Shown here in pieces: positions 13,283 through 25,189 of a DNA stretch of 64,000 bases (positions are counted from its first letter, which is position 1; each line of letters opens with the position of its first letter). The notes beneath the pieces were generated by a model that did not search any database, was not told the DNA's origin, and was given only the letters and a program-made list of their open reading frames with translations. Location: the NCBI GenBank assembly GCA_026826555.1, contig JAKSZT010053928.1, positions 3,565,733 to 3,629,732 on the forward strand, written 5' to 3'. A program made the position numbers and the translations under genes. Source of the DNA: Tolypeutes matacus. Its lineage: Eukaryota; Chordata; Mammalia; Cingulata; Chlamyphoridae.

Positions 13283-14514
13283 ATTATTGCTCTCTGGGAT
13301 CAGAATGATTTCCAGCTAAATGCACATTCATAGGTCTGAGTATTCTCCTACCAGCCTTTGCTAGAGACAGTATGTTCAAGTTTCTCATCAAGATCCATCT
13401 TTTCAGCGCTTGAACTGCCCTTTAAGTTCACAAGATAACATTAAAAAAAAAAGAAGCCCCTAATTACTTCATCAAGAAAGTAGAGTTTCTTTTTTCATAA
13501 TACTGTGTTACCGCTAATTATCTCCAATCAGGAATCATGTGTCTTTGCCCAATAATGTGCTAATAACTGTTAAGGAGAAAATACGCTATTTTCCAGTGGT
13601 ATTTGCATTTTAGTGTGTACCGGTATTTTTAACTCTCCTTTATCAGAATATAAAGCCTTCCGCTTCTTAGGTGCATCAGTGAGCTTTTATTGAATCTGCC
13701 CTCCATGTTGAGTCCATTATGAAATCTCAGATTTCCCCTAACTTCTAAGTCTGCCTATCTTCTTGACTCCATTTAGGTAAACTCTCTTCTTCCTTCATAC
13801 TTCATTTTCTAAATAATCTTTTGGGAGCCATCTGTGTAGACGACGATTTCTTGTTATTCAGGATTTCTTGGAATAAATACAAGAGCACTGTAGAAATATC
13901 ATCCCTATTTCCACTTCAGTGGAACAACTCTTATCTCCTATCAAAATTAATTGCATTTAATTTAGCATTTTTTTTCATGCCTCTTATCTACAAGGAAACA
14001 GGCTAGGGTCTAGAAGGGATAAAATATGTACAAGATATAAGCACTGCCTCAAAGAACTTACATGTAAGGTTGTCATTATTTCTGCCTTATTTCATTAACA
14101 TTTAGGCATCTAATAGCAAGAGACAAGCCACCTGTATCATTTGGATAGAATTACAGGAATTCAATAACTATTAAGCTGAACTTGCTCAGATTTACGTTTG
14201 CTACATAGCCCAGCAGATCACAGAAAACACTTTTGTAGACAAGAATATTATTTCACAATCATGAATCAAAACTTAATATGAAATTCTGGCATTCCACTCC
14301 AGTTTTAAGGCTTTTTCCCCTTTGTATTGTTTCACTTCTGATTCAGCAAATTGAGTCTTACATAAATAATTGTTGGCTGGCTAAATAAACATAAATGAGT
14401 AAATAACAAGTTTACTTTATGAATTCAGCTCAATCCAAGGCCCCAGTATAAATCAGTTCTGAGACTGTGAAAGAAAAGTATAGTAATTAACCTGATGTAA
14501 TACTTTATATTTTT

Positions 14515-14745
14515 CTCTTTAAGAACTCAAAGGCCTTAGAATGTCCCTGTGAGGAAAGGAAGGCCACTGTATTTTTCCCTCTAAGAACTCAAAGTTCTTT
14601 CATGTATGTGTTTCATCAGCCCTTAGAGTGTCCCTGTATGGTTGGAAGGGCCATTCCTTATTCCACAGATAAAGCATCTGAAGTATAGAAAAATTGTCTT
14701 TATGACATGAAATAGTTTGAGAGTCATGGCTGGAAATACCTCTTT
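14515..14745 (-). mobile_element. MIR-like fragment with internal duplication
   Basis: The complement of a MIR-type core (CCACAGATAAAGCATCTGAAG). A roughly 65-bp part, AAGAACTCAAAG ... TAGAATGTCCCTGT ... GGCCA, occurs twice in a row, at about 14520-14567 and 14583-14651. Confidence 0.5.
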
Positions 14746-14830
14746 AGGGATATGTTCAAAGAAGTCAGGATGGGAGAGTAACATCTCCCCTAGCTCATAA
14801 CTGTCAGTAGTGTATAGGGACACTCTAAAC

Positions 14831-15023
14831 CAGAGGTTCTTTACAAGGGGTCCATGAGCTTGAACTGAAATTCCAAAAAACATTATTCTTGTGGGGACGT
14901 GTTGGTGCAGGTGTGAAATAATTATTAAATAATACATAGTATAGTGTGGACTTAGTAAGGGGTCCATGATTTTCACCTAACTGGCAATGGAATCCATGGA
15001 ACAAAAGTAGTTAAGAACCCATG
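14831..15023. mobile_element. short non-autonomous hAT-like element, copy A
   Basis: 193-bp element with terminal inverted repeats CAGAGGTTCTTTAC and GTTAAGAACCCATG. Flanked by the 8-bp near-repeat CTCTAAAC / GCCTAAAC, the TSD size used by hAT transposons. Internally homologous to copy B at 29299-29486. No transposase. Confidence 0.75.
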
Positions 15024-15940
15024 GCCTAAACCCATCAGAGAATGCCATGGTGTAAGGATTAAGGAACACTCAAATAAGGTCCAGGAAATTATTTGTGTGA
15101 AGTCTCTTCTACCCTTGTATCTTATCACCCACAGAAAGGATTAGTAATTGAAAACCATTAGGGAAAACAGATGGAAAGAGGAAGATGGAAAGTAAACATC
15201 AATTCCTCAGCTCCAAAGAACCAGGCCAACAGAAGACCAAACTGTAATTTTCCAAGCCAGCTGCAGTTTTGTAAGATTTTTGTATATGGACCAATTAAAC
15301 AAGTAAATTAACTCTTAAATAACTCGGTTGAGGATTAGGAAAGGGATATATTAGAAATTCTCTCCCAATTGCTATTTCAGAGTTTTTAGCATGTTATTTT
15401 GGTGGAGAAATAATCATTGATGGCAAATCTCTGTCCATTTAACTTTTTGAAACAGAAATCAACTTTGGTGGTTTAAGGAGGGTAATACAATTTTGGGGTC
15501 CAAAGCAAGATGAAACTATCAAACAATAATTCTGGTCTTCCAATGTTGCACACAAACTGACTTTGTAGGCAATTCTTGAAGAATCAGCCCTACTGTTTTA
15601 GTAAGTCCTTATATTAGGTCTCATGTTTAATGACTTGGATCTGTAATTTGTATCTAATGCTTTTTGGTCTATCATATTTTGCCTTTGATATGGGAAAAAT
15701 CCTCTTTTTCCCTAATATTTGGACTCCTTAGAGAGTGCCCCTGAGCCTTTACTTAAGTTATAAGGACTTAATTGTTTTTATATGGCCTCATAAATTAGTC
15801 CTTAACTATTCTTGGGCCCCCTTCAAGTTACTACAACTGGTCAAACATGCTCAGACTTGAACATTATATTGAAATAATTAGTTTCTTTCAACAGGATATT
15901 ACAGACATCTACCAGTACTACTAATCTTGCCCTTGTTTGT

Positions 15941-16417
15941 ATGTGTCCTGTGCTGCTACATTATTCTCATCATGGTTTGTTCAATAGCTTGAAAAAATCA
16001 GCCCTATTGCCTTCTAAAACTAGTCAATGCAAATTCACTAAATGCTATAGATTTGTTAATGACCTAATTTACAGTATTAAAGTTTACATCTCATCCAACT
16101 TAAATGTTTTCCTTGGTAGTGTCTTAGTTACTGCAGCTTGTACTTATTCACCACTATGTTTGGTAAAAGGTCATCTTTGCTGTAAAATTTTACTCCAAAG
16201 GCAGAGGCTTTTTATATTACTACAGATTGCTGAGCACCTCCCTAAGAGATTTACACTTCCCTTGTTTTTTCCCACGCAACAGGAAGGGATCCGTATTCTG
16301 AGTTTAGTTTGCCTAATAACTTTAGAATGCCTTTGGGCTGCTGCCCAAGTTCATTATGAGGAAAAAAAAAAAACTGTAGTCTCCTGTCCCTTAAGAAAGT
16401 TCTGTTCTTCCCAATAA
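15941..16417 (+). other. 158-codon open frame of unknown nature, probably chance
   Basis: Longest ATG-initiated open frame in the window. It is Cys- and Leu-rich with no family I recognise, and contains a poly-Lys from an A-run near its end. It lies inside the CHN1 intron. A good acceptor-like site (TTTCTTTCAACAG ending about 15893) lies just upstream. I would not call it a gene without transcript or conservation evidence. Confidence 0.15.
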
Positions 16418-16449
16418 TGGGAGCATTCTATAAATAAATCCATCTCTCT

Positions 16450-16645
16450 ATTTCCAAGAATTTTTTAACAGCAATTTTATCATATAATTTACGATAAAAT
16501 GCACACATTAATATGTACGGTTTGATGAGTTTTGAAAAATGTATACACTCATGTAACCACCATAACAATCAAAGTATAGAATATTTCTATACTCTAGAAA
16601 GTTCCCTCATGCTCCATTGTAGAAAATCCTACTACTAGTTCCTGC
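16450..16645 (-). mobile_element. old L1 3'-end fragment
   Basis: Complement of a known L1 3'-UTR segment: TTTGATGAGTTTTGAAAAAT followed by TATACACTCATGTAACCACC and AGAAAGTTCCCTCATGC. Confidence 0.65.
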
Positions 16646-18990
16646 CCCTGATGGATTTCTATCAGAACAAAAGAATGCTTTTTAATTGTTGATTTGAAAA
16701 GTGACATCCTATTTAATGTTTCCCACATTTATAGCAATCCTTCCCTTCAACTTTTCTTTCCTTCCAATTTCCATAACAATATAAAACATAGAGCTTACTT
16801 AATAGCTAGTCCTACCTTTAGTCCTATGTCTTATGGACAACCTTTATTTAACAAATTTCTTTATTATAAACTCATCATCTGATTATCTTTAAATACCTGC
16901 CCTCCTTATCTCTGATTTGAGAATGTAAAATTTTTCAAGTCATATTTCTTGGGAAACAAAGGAATCACTGCTGTGCACAAGTGACTGCAAAATGCTATAA
17001 ATTGTTGAACGTTTCAATTCCATGATTAGAAAATCTTTACCTTTTAATCTATAATAATAAGAGCTTTAATAAATTTGAAAGTACATAAAGGGGAGTTTCT
17101 AAGTAGAGGGAAGAGGAACTCTGCTGGGATCTTGAACCTAAGCCAGAAACAACTCAGGCAGCTAGGAGGCCCCTAACCTTCCTTTAATCCTGGGTTATGC
17201 CCTTGCCATTCCTCTGTGGCTTGAAATAAGTCCCATGGCCGGGGTTAGTCATGATTGCAATTGATAAGAAAGTAGAGCATTCTCTACCCTCTGCAGTGTG
17301 AATTGTGCCACATGGTACCAGATAGAACCATGAGAAAAACTATCATGTATGCTTCCTTTACTTCCCAGGTTTGCTCACATGGGAAAAGGCATTGTTTTTT
17401 TGGGTGAGAGCATGGAATTTGAGGAGGCAGAATGGTAGGAGATAAAGTCAGAGAAGTAGGCATGGACCAGAAACTAAAAAGGACCCCATAATTCTGGGCA
17501 AAGGGAAGTCTTGGAGTGGGATGGGGAATGATACGATCAGATTTGCCTTCAATATGATATACCTTTTAAATGATCCTAGAAAGTTAATACTGACTTAGAG
17601 TCTGGTTTACCCTTCTGTGAATCCAGTTTTTTTCAAACTTATAAAAGTTAAAAGATAATTTTCTAAAACTTCAATGTAATTTGATTTGCACACATACATT
17701 TAAAAGGATTCATTTGGTTAAATTAAAAGAAAACAGGAAATTATCAAAGTGGTTAGAGTTAATGTGTTTAATCTCAAGGTGGCATTCAGGCACCACTGGT
17801 ACCACATAAGTAAGCTACAGGCCCAGCTTTATCAATAAGCATGGCTCTGTACCCTCAGGAACTCAGCTGTGTCTCCCCATTGGATGCTGAGTGACAGGAA
17901 ATGAAGGTCATAATATCTCACTTTTATCTCCTAAACTTTTACAAGAGGCTTCCAGTCTGGCAGGGAAAAACTCAGTGTGTAATTAGGACAGAGTTGCTGC
18001 AGCAAAGGGGCTAGAATCACCTGGGATCTGCTCAGATAACCCAGCAAGACCTTCTGCTGAGCTGCAGAAAGACAGGCACATCCACTTTGAATATCTCAGC
18101 ACCTTTTACATCCAAAATGTACTATCTGAATGTGCACTGATAATTAGTGTCAGCTACGGGTGAGTGGCAGAAATTCTGCAAAGGATGGCAATGTAAGATA
18201 CAGGAAACAGGACCATAACTAATTTACAGGGTCAGAATGTACCAAGAAGCAACAACTACTTATAAGAACAATGAATAGAAATTGAAAAGTCATTAAGGTT
18301 AATAAAAATCTAGATAACAACATCAAAATATGTTTATAGGCAGAACCTTGACTTCACTTTAATTTCTTAAAAATAGTTTAAGATTTCAATCAAAATAATA
18401 ATAGATTTCAGTCAATTGGCATATTGATTTTAGTAACTGATTTCAGTGTATCTTGACCAGAGTTAGGCACACCAGTGCTCTGGAGCTCTCTCTGAGCAGG
18501 CTTCAGGTATCCAACATTCTCTTCTTGTGACCCTTTTTTGGAACTCTGCAGAGTTAATTGGCCACGTTCAAGAGGTCTAAAGTTCCTTAAGGCCAGGAGG
18601 ACTGTAGATAGTGGCAGAGAGGAGACTATCAGAGTGCCAATGTAGTAGAAAATGGTAGGATCATTTTCTAGTACTAACTCACCATATCATGCCAATGATA
18701 TTAAGTGATATTTGTGAACAAGTGTAATCATGTTATCTAAAATTGTTCTTAAATTTTAAAATGAATCATGTGTTGATCTAAATAATGAATTTAAAAGTTT
18801 TCTCTAGTTTTAAAGCATTATATGCTCATTATAGAAAATTTGAAAAAGTGGGGGAAAAAGGAAGGGGGAATTTACTCAGCCCCACCACCCAAAGACTATA
18901 TTTTAACATTTGATAGATTTCCTTCTAGTCTTGTTATGCGTAGATTGTTTTTAACTTTATTTATAGATAGATATAGATATAGATATATTT

Positions 18991-19068
18991 TTAGGTGATA
19001 CCAGGGATTGAACCTGGGACCTCATATATGTGAAGCAGGCACTCAACCACTGAGCTACACCTGCTCTC
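18991..19068 (-). mobile_element. DAS-I-type SINE
   Basis: Reverse tRNA-like unit (ATTGAACCTGGGACC ... GAGCTACACC) preceded by a TAGATA-type tail. Confidence 0.85.
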
Positions 19069-19074
19069 CTATTG

Positions 19075-19077
<3 letters not shown>

Positions 19078-19105
<28 letters not shown>

Positions 19106-19560
19106 TTTTATTACAGAAGTTGTGGACTTACAAAACAGTCATACACATATGTAGAATTCCCATACAAGAACCCTTCACCAACACACCACACCATTGTGGA
19201 ATATTTGTTACAGATTGTGAGGTAATATCAGACTGTTACCACTAACTGGTCCCTGGCATACATTTGGCATCCTTTTTCCATACCCCCCTATTATTAACAC
19301 TGTACATCTTTGGCATTGATGCAAGAATATGACAGTGTTGCTGTTAACTATAGTCCATAGGTTACATTAATTGTATTTTTCTCATGCTTCTCCACATTCC
19401 TACCACCCTGCAATAGTGGCATATATCCATTCTAGATTATCTTTTATATTTTTATTACACAATCATCTGTGTTCATTGATTAAAACATAATAAACTAATG
19501 ATAAACAATAAGAACATAAAAATCACACCAAATATAATATTCTGGTGTTCATCCTTCTGG
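19078..19560 (-). mobile_element. 5'-truncated L1 3' end
   Basis: Poly-T (complement of the A-tail) at 19078-19098, then an L1 3' UTR in complement including GCTGTTAACTATAGTCCATA, the same phrase seen in the L1 at 21060. Less diverged than the flanking L1. Confidence 0.7.
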
Positions 19561-19565
19561 AGTTG

Positions 19566-19582
19566 TGTGTGTGTGTGTGTAT
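19566..19582 (+). repeat. (GT)n microsatellite
   Basis: Short uninterrupted TG dinucleotide run. Confidence 0.85.
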
Positions 19583-20521
19583 GTATCAGGGGCTAGGAGG
19601 GGGAGGGAAAGAGAGGGAAGGAGGGATGTTTCTTCTTTATAAACTATTTTGTAACTTAACATTGTTGATTATTCAGTTATGAAAATTTTTTCCATGTGAA
19701 TAAATGTACTTATACTGTACCATTTTAATGTCTAAATAATATTCCATTTTGCTTCTATACAATAATTATTTAGCCATTCCCTTTATATATATTCATTTAT
19801 TCTATAAATATATATTTATATTTATAGCACTTTACTGAGCGCTGAACAAGACAACCATGGATCTGCTCATGAAACAAATTTTCTGTCTTGCATAACAATT
19901 TATAAAAAAGAAATATAAAGATTATCCCCATCATTTTAAAAGATAAAGAAACTGGGGTGCAGAGAAAAACTATTTTTGCCAGGACATCTTCCTCTTTAGT
20001 GATTGGTAACTCATCCTTTTTCCTGCTTGCATTACTTAATGTTCTTTTTTTAATGACATTAAGTAAAAATATTACTTCTCTTTAGTTCCAATTCATATTA
20101 GGTTAAAGTAGTTTTAATAGGCATTTTAAGGTTAGAATTTTGTTTATTTTTGCAAAATGTCTTTTTCCCTTCAAACAAAAGATTTGTCTCCAGAATATTT
20201 AATGCCTAAAAGTCATTATTTCCTTAAGAATAAGCATAACTAGCCCTAATTTTATATTTACAAGCTGATTAACTTTGGAGGTAAGTTGAGAGATGAAATT
20301 GTTTATCTCGGAATCATTTGTATCTTTAAAATGTTCAACACTGATTATATGAGTGGAACATATTTCTGAATTTGTTGAATAGAGAGAGTTTGTACGTAAG
20401 CTTCATATATAATTATAACAAAACTTGTCTATACTTTAAAATCACCTAGTTCTAAATGAGTAAAGTATTTTGAGGAAGAAGAGTTTCTCTGCTATCCATC
20501 TGCAGTATACACGGGGTAGAC

Positions 20522-20542
20522 GGGGGGGGGGGGGGGGGGGGG
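20522..20542 (+). repeat. poly-G tract of 21
   Basis: Twenty-one consecutive G in otherwise AT-rich sequence. Confidence 0.95.
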
Positions 20543-21366
20543 AGTGGTTAACTGTAATTATTATTTAAAACAGAACTATTTTGCTCCCTTACAGACATAA
20601 CATTTTAATTGCCATTTAGTTGAAATAGTGTGAGTAGTGAATTCCTTTTATCCTCTCGTACATACGCACCTCCCACCCCCCAAATGCCCTTACCTATCAA
20701 GCAAATAGGATAGATGCATTTATATGGAAGCACTGTTCATGATTATCGCAAGAGGGTTGATTTTTCTTATATGTTTTGTTTTTTAAATTCACAGCAATAT
20801 TGGATTGCAAACAAGGATTTTTAATCATTTTACTTTTGGTTTCATACAAAAATATATGAAACTTTTAAGCTAATTTACTTTTTACTCTCTAGAACACAAT
20901 TCTTAAAAAGGAATTAATCTTTAACATTTGATCAGATGTTAAGACTCATAAAGAATTTCTGTAGTCCTACATGCTAGTGTTTGATTCTAGCTTTAGAGGA
21001 ATCCCACAGCGTCTGATTCAAATGCTCTCTTTCTACTAGTACTTTCCTCTCTTAATTCCTTTTTTTCTTTTTTTTTTTTAATGACATATAAGTTGTACGT
21101 TTACAGACAAATTATGCAGAAAATAGAGTATCCATGTACCCCTCTCACACACAGTTTTCCCTGTTATTATACTTTGCATTAGTGTAGTTCTTTTGTTACA
21201 ACTGAAAGCTGTTATCATAGTTGTACTGTTAACTATAGTCCATAGTTTACATTACGGTTCTGTTTGTGTTGTACTGTTACATTGATTTTTGAAAAATTTT
21301 TATACTAGTAACCTATGAACAACCTAAAATTTCCCCCTTTTAACCACATTCAAAAATATAGCTCAG

Positions 21367-21554
21367 GGAAGCGGCTGTGGCTCAATCAGTAGAGCTCCCG
21401 TTTACCATATGGGAGGCCCCGGGTTCGGTTCCCGGGGCCTCCTGGTGAAGGCAGGCCCGCCCGCACGGCGTGGTTAGCTGACCCAGCGAGCACAAGCAGC
21501 AAGGGGGGGATAAATGAATAAATAAATAAAATCTTTAAAAAATATATATATATA
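21367..21554 (+). mobile_element. DAS-III-type SINE inserted in L1
   Basis: Full SINE with B-box-like GGGTTCGGTTCCCGG and an ATAAATGAATAAATAAATAA tail ending in (TA)n. TSD TATAGCTCAG at 21357-21366 and 21555-21564. Confidence 0.93.
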
Positions 21555-22130
21555 TATAGCTCAGTGGTATTAATTACATTCCAACACTGTGTTACCATCA
21601 CCATCATCCATTACCAAAATTTTTCCATCACAAACAATTGAGCATTAACTCCCCATTCCTGACTGCTACTCTGGTCCCCAGTCACCTGTTTCCTAGTTTT
21701 TGATTTTCTGAATTTTCTTATTCTAATTATTTCATGTCAGTGAAATCATAAAGTATTGGTTCTTTTGTGTCTGGCTTATTTCACTCAGCATATCTTCAAG
21801 GTTCATCCATATTGCCACAAGTATCAGAATTTCAGAAGACTGAATGATACACCGTTATATGTATGTACCACATTATGTTTATCCATTCATTTGTTCATAG
21901 ACACTTGTGTTGCTTTGATGCCACTCTGAACATTGGTGTACAAATATCTGTTTGAGTCCCTGCTTTCAGTTTTTTGGGGGGATTGCCAAGTCATATGGTC
22001 ATTTTATACCTAACTTTCTGGAGAACCATCCAACTGTTTTCCAAAGCAGCTACACTATTTTACATTCCCACCAACAATGAACAAGTATTTGTATTTCTCC
22101 ACATCCTCTCCAACACTTGTTATTTTTCCC

Positions 22131-22236
22131 TTTTTTTTTTTTTTTTTTTTTTTTTAAGGAGGTTTTGGGCATTGAACCCAGGACCCTCGTACATGGGAGG
22201 CTGGTGCGCAACCATTGAGCTACACCTGTTCCTCTC
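22131..22236 (-). mobile_element. DAS-I-type SINE inserted in L1
   Basis: Poly-T at 22131-22155 followed by the complement of the tRNA-like unit (ATTGAACCCAGGACCC ... GAGCTACACC). Confidence 0.88.
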
Positions 22237-22683
22237 CCTTTTTTTGTTTTTTTTTTTAAGATTTATTTTATTTATTTATTCCCCCCCTCCCCCACTCCTC
22301 GTTTTTGTGCTCACTGTCTGCTCTCTGTGTGTTCTTTTGTGTCTGCTTATCTTCTCTTTAGGCAGTACTGGGAACCGATCCTGGGAACTTCCAGAGTGGG
22401 AGAGAGGTGCTCAATCTCTTATGCCACCTCAGCTCCCTGGTCTGCTGCATCTCATATTGTCTCTCCTCTGTGTCTCTTTGTTGCGTCATCTTCCTGAGCC
22501 AGCTCTCTGCACAGGCCAGCTCTCCTGCATGGGCTGGTTCTCCTGTGCAGGCTAGCACTCCACGTGGGCCAGCACTCTACCAGGGCCAGCTTGCCTTTCA
22601 CCAGGAGGCCCCAAGAATCAAACTCTGGACCTCCTCCTATATGGTAGACAGGAGCCCAATTGCTTGAGCCACATCCATTCCCT
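22237..22683 (-). mobile_element. long composite (two tRNA-like heads) DAS-type SINE
   Basis: T-rich tail at left, then a second tRNA-like unit (GAACCGATCCTGGGAAC complement region, about 22365-22435). Next comes a degenerate array of CCAGCTCTC / GGGCCAGCACTC-type units (about 22495-22590), then the first tRNA-like unit ending CCACATCC. Same plan as 61071-61532 and, in + orientation, 27702-28140. Confidence 0.8.
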
Positions 22684-23366
22684 CCCTTTTTTAAATAGTA
22701 GACATTCTGGTGGATGTGAAATGGTATCTCATTGTGGGTTTGATTTGTATTTTCCTAATAGCTAATGATATTGAACATCTTTTCATGTGCCTTTTGGCCA
22801 CGTGTATATCTCCTTTGGAAAAATGTCTATTCAAATCTTTTGCCCAGTTTGCAATTGGGTTGTCTTTTTTGTTGCTGAGTTGTAGGATTTCTTTATATGT
22901 TCTGTATATTAAACTATCATTGGATATGTAGTTTCTAAATATTTTCTCCTATTCTGTAGGTTGTACTTTTACTTTTTTAAATGAAGTCTTTTGATGACAA
23001 AAGTTTTTTTTCTTGTGTTGCTCATGCTTTTAGTGTAAAATCTAAGAAACCATTTCTAACTCCTAAAAATGTTTCTAGGAATTTTATAGTTTTAGTCCTT
23101 ATATTTGGATCTTTGAGCCATTTTGAGTTCATTTATGCATATGGTGCTAAGTCTTTGATCTATTTTTATTTAATTTATGTATATGGTGTCAGATAGGGAT
23201 CTACCTTCATTCTTTTGCATATTGCTATCCACTATACCCAGCACAGTTTGTTACAGAGACTATTCTTTCCCTATTGAATGCACTGAGCACCTTTGTAAAA
23301 ATCAGTTGGCCTTAGATGTGAGAGTTGATTTCTGAACTCTCGGTTGAATCCCATTGGTCTGTATGT

Positions 23367-24810
23367 CTATCCTTGTGCCAGTAGTACCATACTGTCTTTA
23401 TTACTGTGTGGCTTTGTATAAGTTTTAACATTGGGAAGTATGGGTCCTCCAACTTTGTTCTTCTTTTTCAAGATGGTTTTGGCTCTTTGGGGCCCCTTAC
23501 CCTTCCATATAGATTTGGTGATTGACATTTCCATTTCTGAAAAAAAGGTTGTTAGAGTTTTGATTGGGGTTGCATTAACTCTGTAAATTGCTTTGGGTAG
23601 AATTGACATCTTAACAATATTTAGTCTTCCAATCCATGAAGATGGGATATCCTTCCATTTATTTAGGTCTTCTTGGATTTCTTTTGGCAATGTTTTGTAG
23701 TTTTCTGTGTATAAGTCCTTAACACCTTGGTCAAATTCATTGTTTCTTTTAGTTGTTATTCGCTTCATTTAGTTGTTATTGTAAGTGGATTTTTTCTTGA
23801 TTTCCTCTTTAGATTGTTCCTTTACTAGTGTATAGTACACTAGTGAATTTTGTGTTGATCCTGCCACTTTGCTGAAATTGTTTATTAGCTCTAGCAGTTT
23901 AGTTGTGGAGTTTTCAGGATTTTGTCATCTGCAAATAGAGAAAATTCTCCTTCTTCCTAATTTGGATGCCTTTTATTTCTTTTTCTTGCCTGATTGCTCT
24001 GGCTAGAACATCCAGTAAAAATGTTGAATAACATTGATGACAGTGGGAATCCTTGTCTTGTTCCTGATCTTAGAGAGAAAATGTTCAGTCTTTCACTGTT
24101 GAATATAATGTTAGCTGAGAGTTTTTCATAAAAGTCCTTTATCATGTTGAGGAAATATCCTTATATTCCTGTTTTCTGTTCTTATCAAGAGAGGGTGCTG
24201 GGGTTTTTGTTGTTGTTGTTGTTGTTAAATGCCTTTTCTGCATCGATTGAGATGACCATGTATTTTTATTCCCTGCTTTATTAATTTGGTATATTACATT
24301 AATTGATTTTCTTATGTTGATCCATCCTTGCACACTTGTGTTAAATCCCATTTGGTCATGGTGTATAATTCTTTTAATGTATTGTTGGATTCAGTTGGCT
24401 AGTATTTTGCTGTGGATTTTTTAATGATATCCTTTGGTAATAGGGTGATATTGGCCTTATATAATGATTTAGAAAGAACTCCCTCCTCTTCCATTTTTTT
24501 GGAGGAGTTTGAGCAGGATTGGTGTTAACTCTTCTTGGAATGTATGGTAAAATTCTCCAGTGAATCTTTTCTTGGAATTTCTTTTGTTAGGAAGTTTTTG
24601 ATGACTGATTCAAATGCTTTCCTAGTTATTGGCCTGTTGGGGTTTTCTATTTCTTCTTGAGTCAGTGTGGGATAATTTCTGTGTTTCTGGGAATTTACCC
24701 ATTTCATTTAGATTCTCTGATTTGTTGATGTACAGTTGTTCATAGCATCCTCTTTTATCCTTTTTATTTCTGTGGCGTCAGAAGTCATGTCCCCCCTTTC
24801 ATTTCTGATT
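23367..24810 (-). pseudogene. L1 ORF2 (reverse transcriptase) relic
   Basis: Broken ORF2 in several frames. The left part (23367-23768) encodes the conserved post-RT region with [33 protein letters not shown] and [11 protein letters not shown]. 23957-24145 carries the RT palm signature SGTRQGFPLSSMLFNI. 24525-24707 matches the segment EEIENPNRPITRKAFESVIK. Frameshifts and stops separate the blocks, so it is non-functional; the endonuclease domain is missing. Confidence 0.85.
24207..24226 (+). repeat. (GTT)n microsatellite
   Basis: About six TTG units within the L1 relic. Confidence 0.85.
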
Positions 24811-24837
24811 TCCTTAGAAAGGAAATCCATATCCTTA

Positions 24838-24960
24838 TCTGTGACTTAAATTAATTAAGCATGTCATTTAACCTCTTTGGGCCTCAGTTGTAAAATAAAG
24901 GACTCATCTTCATAGATGACCTCTAGGTCCTTTCTTGATGTCAAGATTCTCATAAGGTTT
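24838..24960 (+). mobile_element. MIR SINE fragment
   Basis: ATCTGTGACTTAAATTAATT, TTTAACCTCTTTGGGCCTCA and TGTAAAATAAAGGACTCAT fall in MIR order. Confidence 0.6.
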
Positions 24961-25189
24961 TACACACTTAAGACTCTGGGTACTTCTTGTTAAACTCTAA
25001 GAAGTAGAACAAGCTGAAAATACATGCAGATTTAAGTATAGGCTTGGCTTGCAACTAGCTGAGATGAAACATCTTTGAGCCAGTCACATAATTTCCTTGG
25101 GCTTCAGGGAATTTTCTCCTATAGCTTCTCCAGTATACATTTCTAAGGGTTGTAAAACTAAGAATAATTACAGAAATAACTAACATTTG

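Larger units (their letters stand above)
18805..19800 (-). mobile_element. old L1 fragment, split by younger insertions
   Basis: 18805-18960 and about 19600-19800 look like two pieces of one diverged L1 3' region (TTATAGAAAATTTG ... CCACCACCCAAAG; TAATATTCCATTTTGC). The sequence between is a DAS-I SINE and a younger L1 3' end. Confidence 0.5.
21060..24815 (-). mobile_element. large 5'-truncated L1, reverse orientation, with three SINEs inside
   Basis: Poly-T near 21061-21079 marks the A-tail. 21080-22130 and 22690-23350 read as complement of the L1 3' UTR and terminal ORF2, and 23367-24815 as ORF2. It is interrupted by a DAS-III SINE (21367-21554), a DAS-I SINE (22131-22236) and a long composite SINE (22237-22683). 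The 5' end, near 24815, is inside the reverse-transcriptase region. Confidence 0.85.

Noticed and set aside
14623..14976. 117-codon reverse open frame
   Set aside because: It spans the MIR-like fragment and the hAT-like element; composition artefact.
15585..16010. Repeated words AATCAGCCCTACTG / AATCAGCCCTATTG 410 bp apart as possible LTRs
   Set aside because: Similarity ends after about 14 bases on either side, so no LTR pair.
21974..22667. 193-codon and overlapping open frames at about 22.0-22.7 kb
   Set aside because: They run across poly-T, two SINEs and an L1 3' UTR; open only because of the repeat composition.
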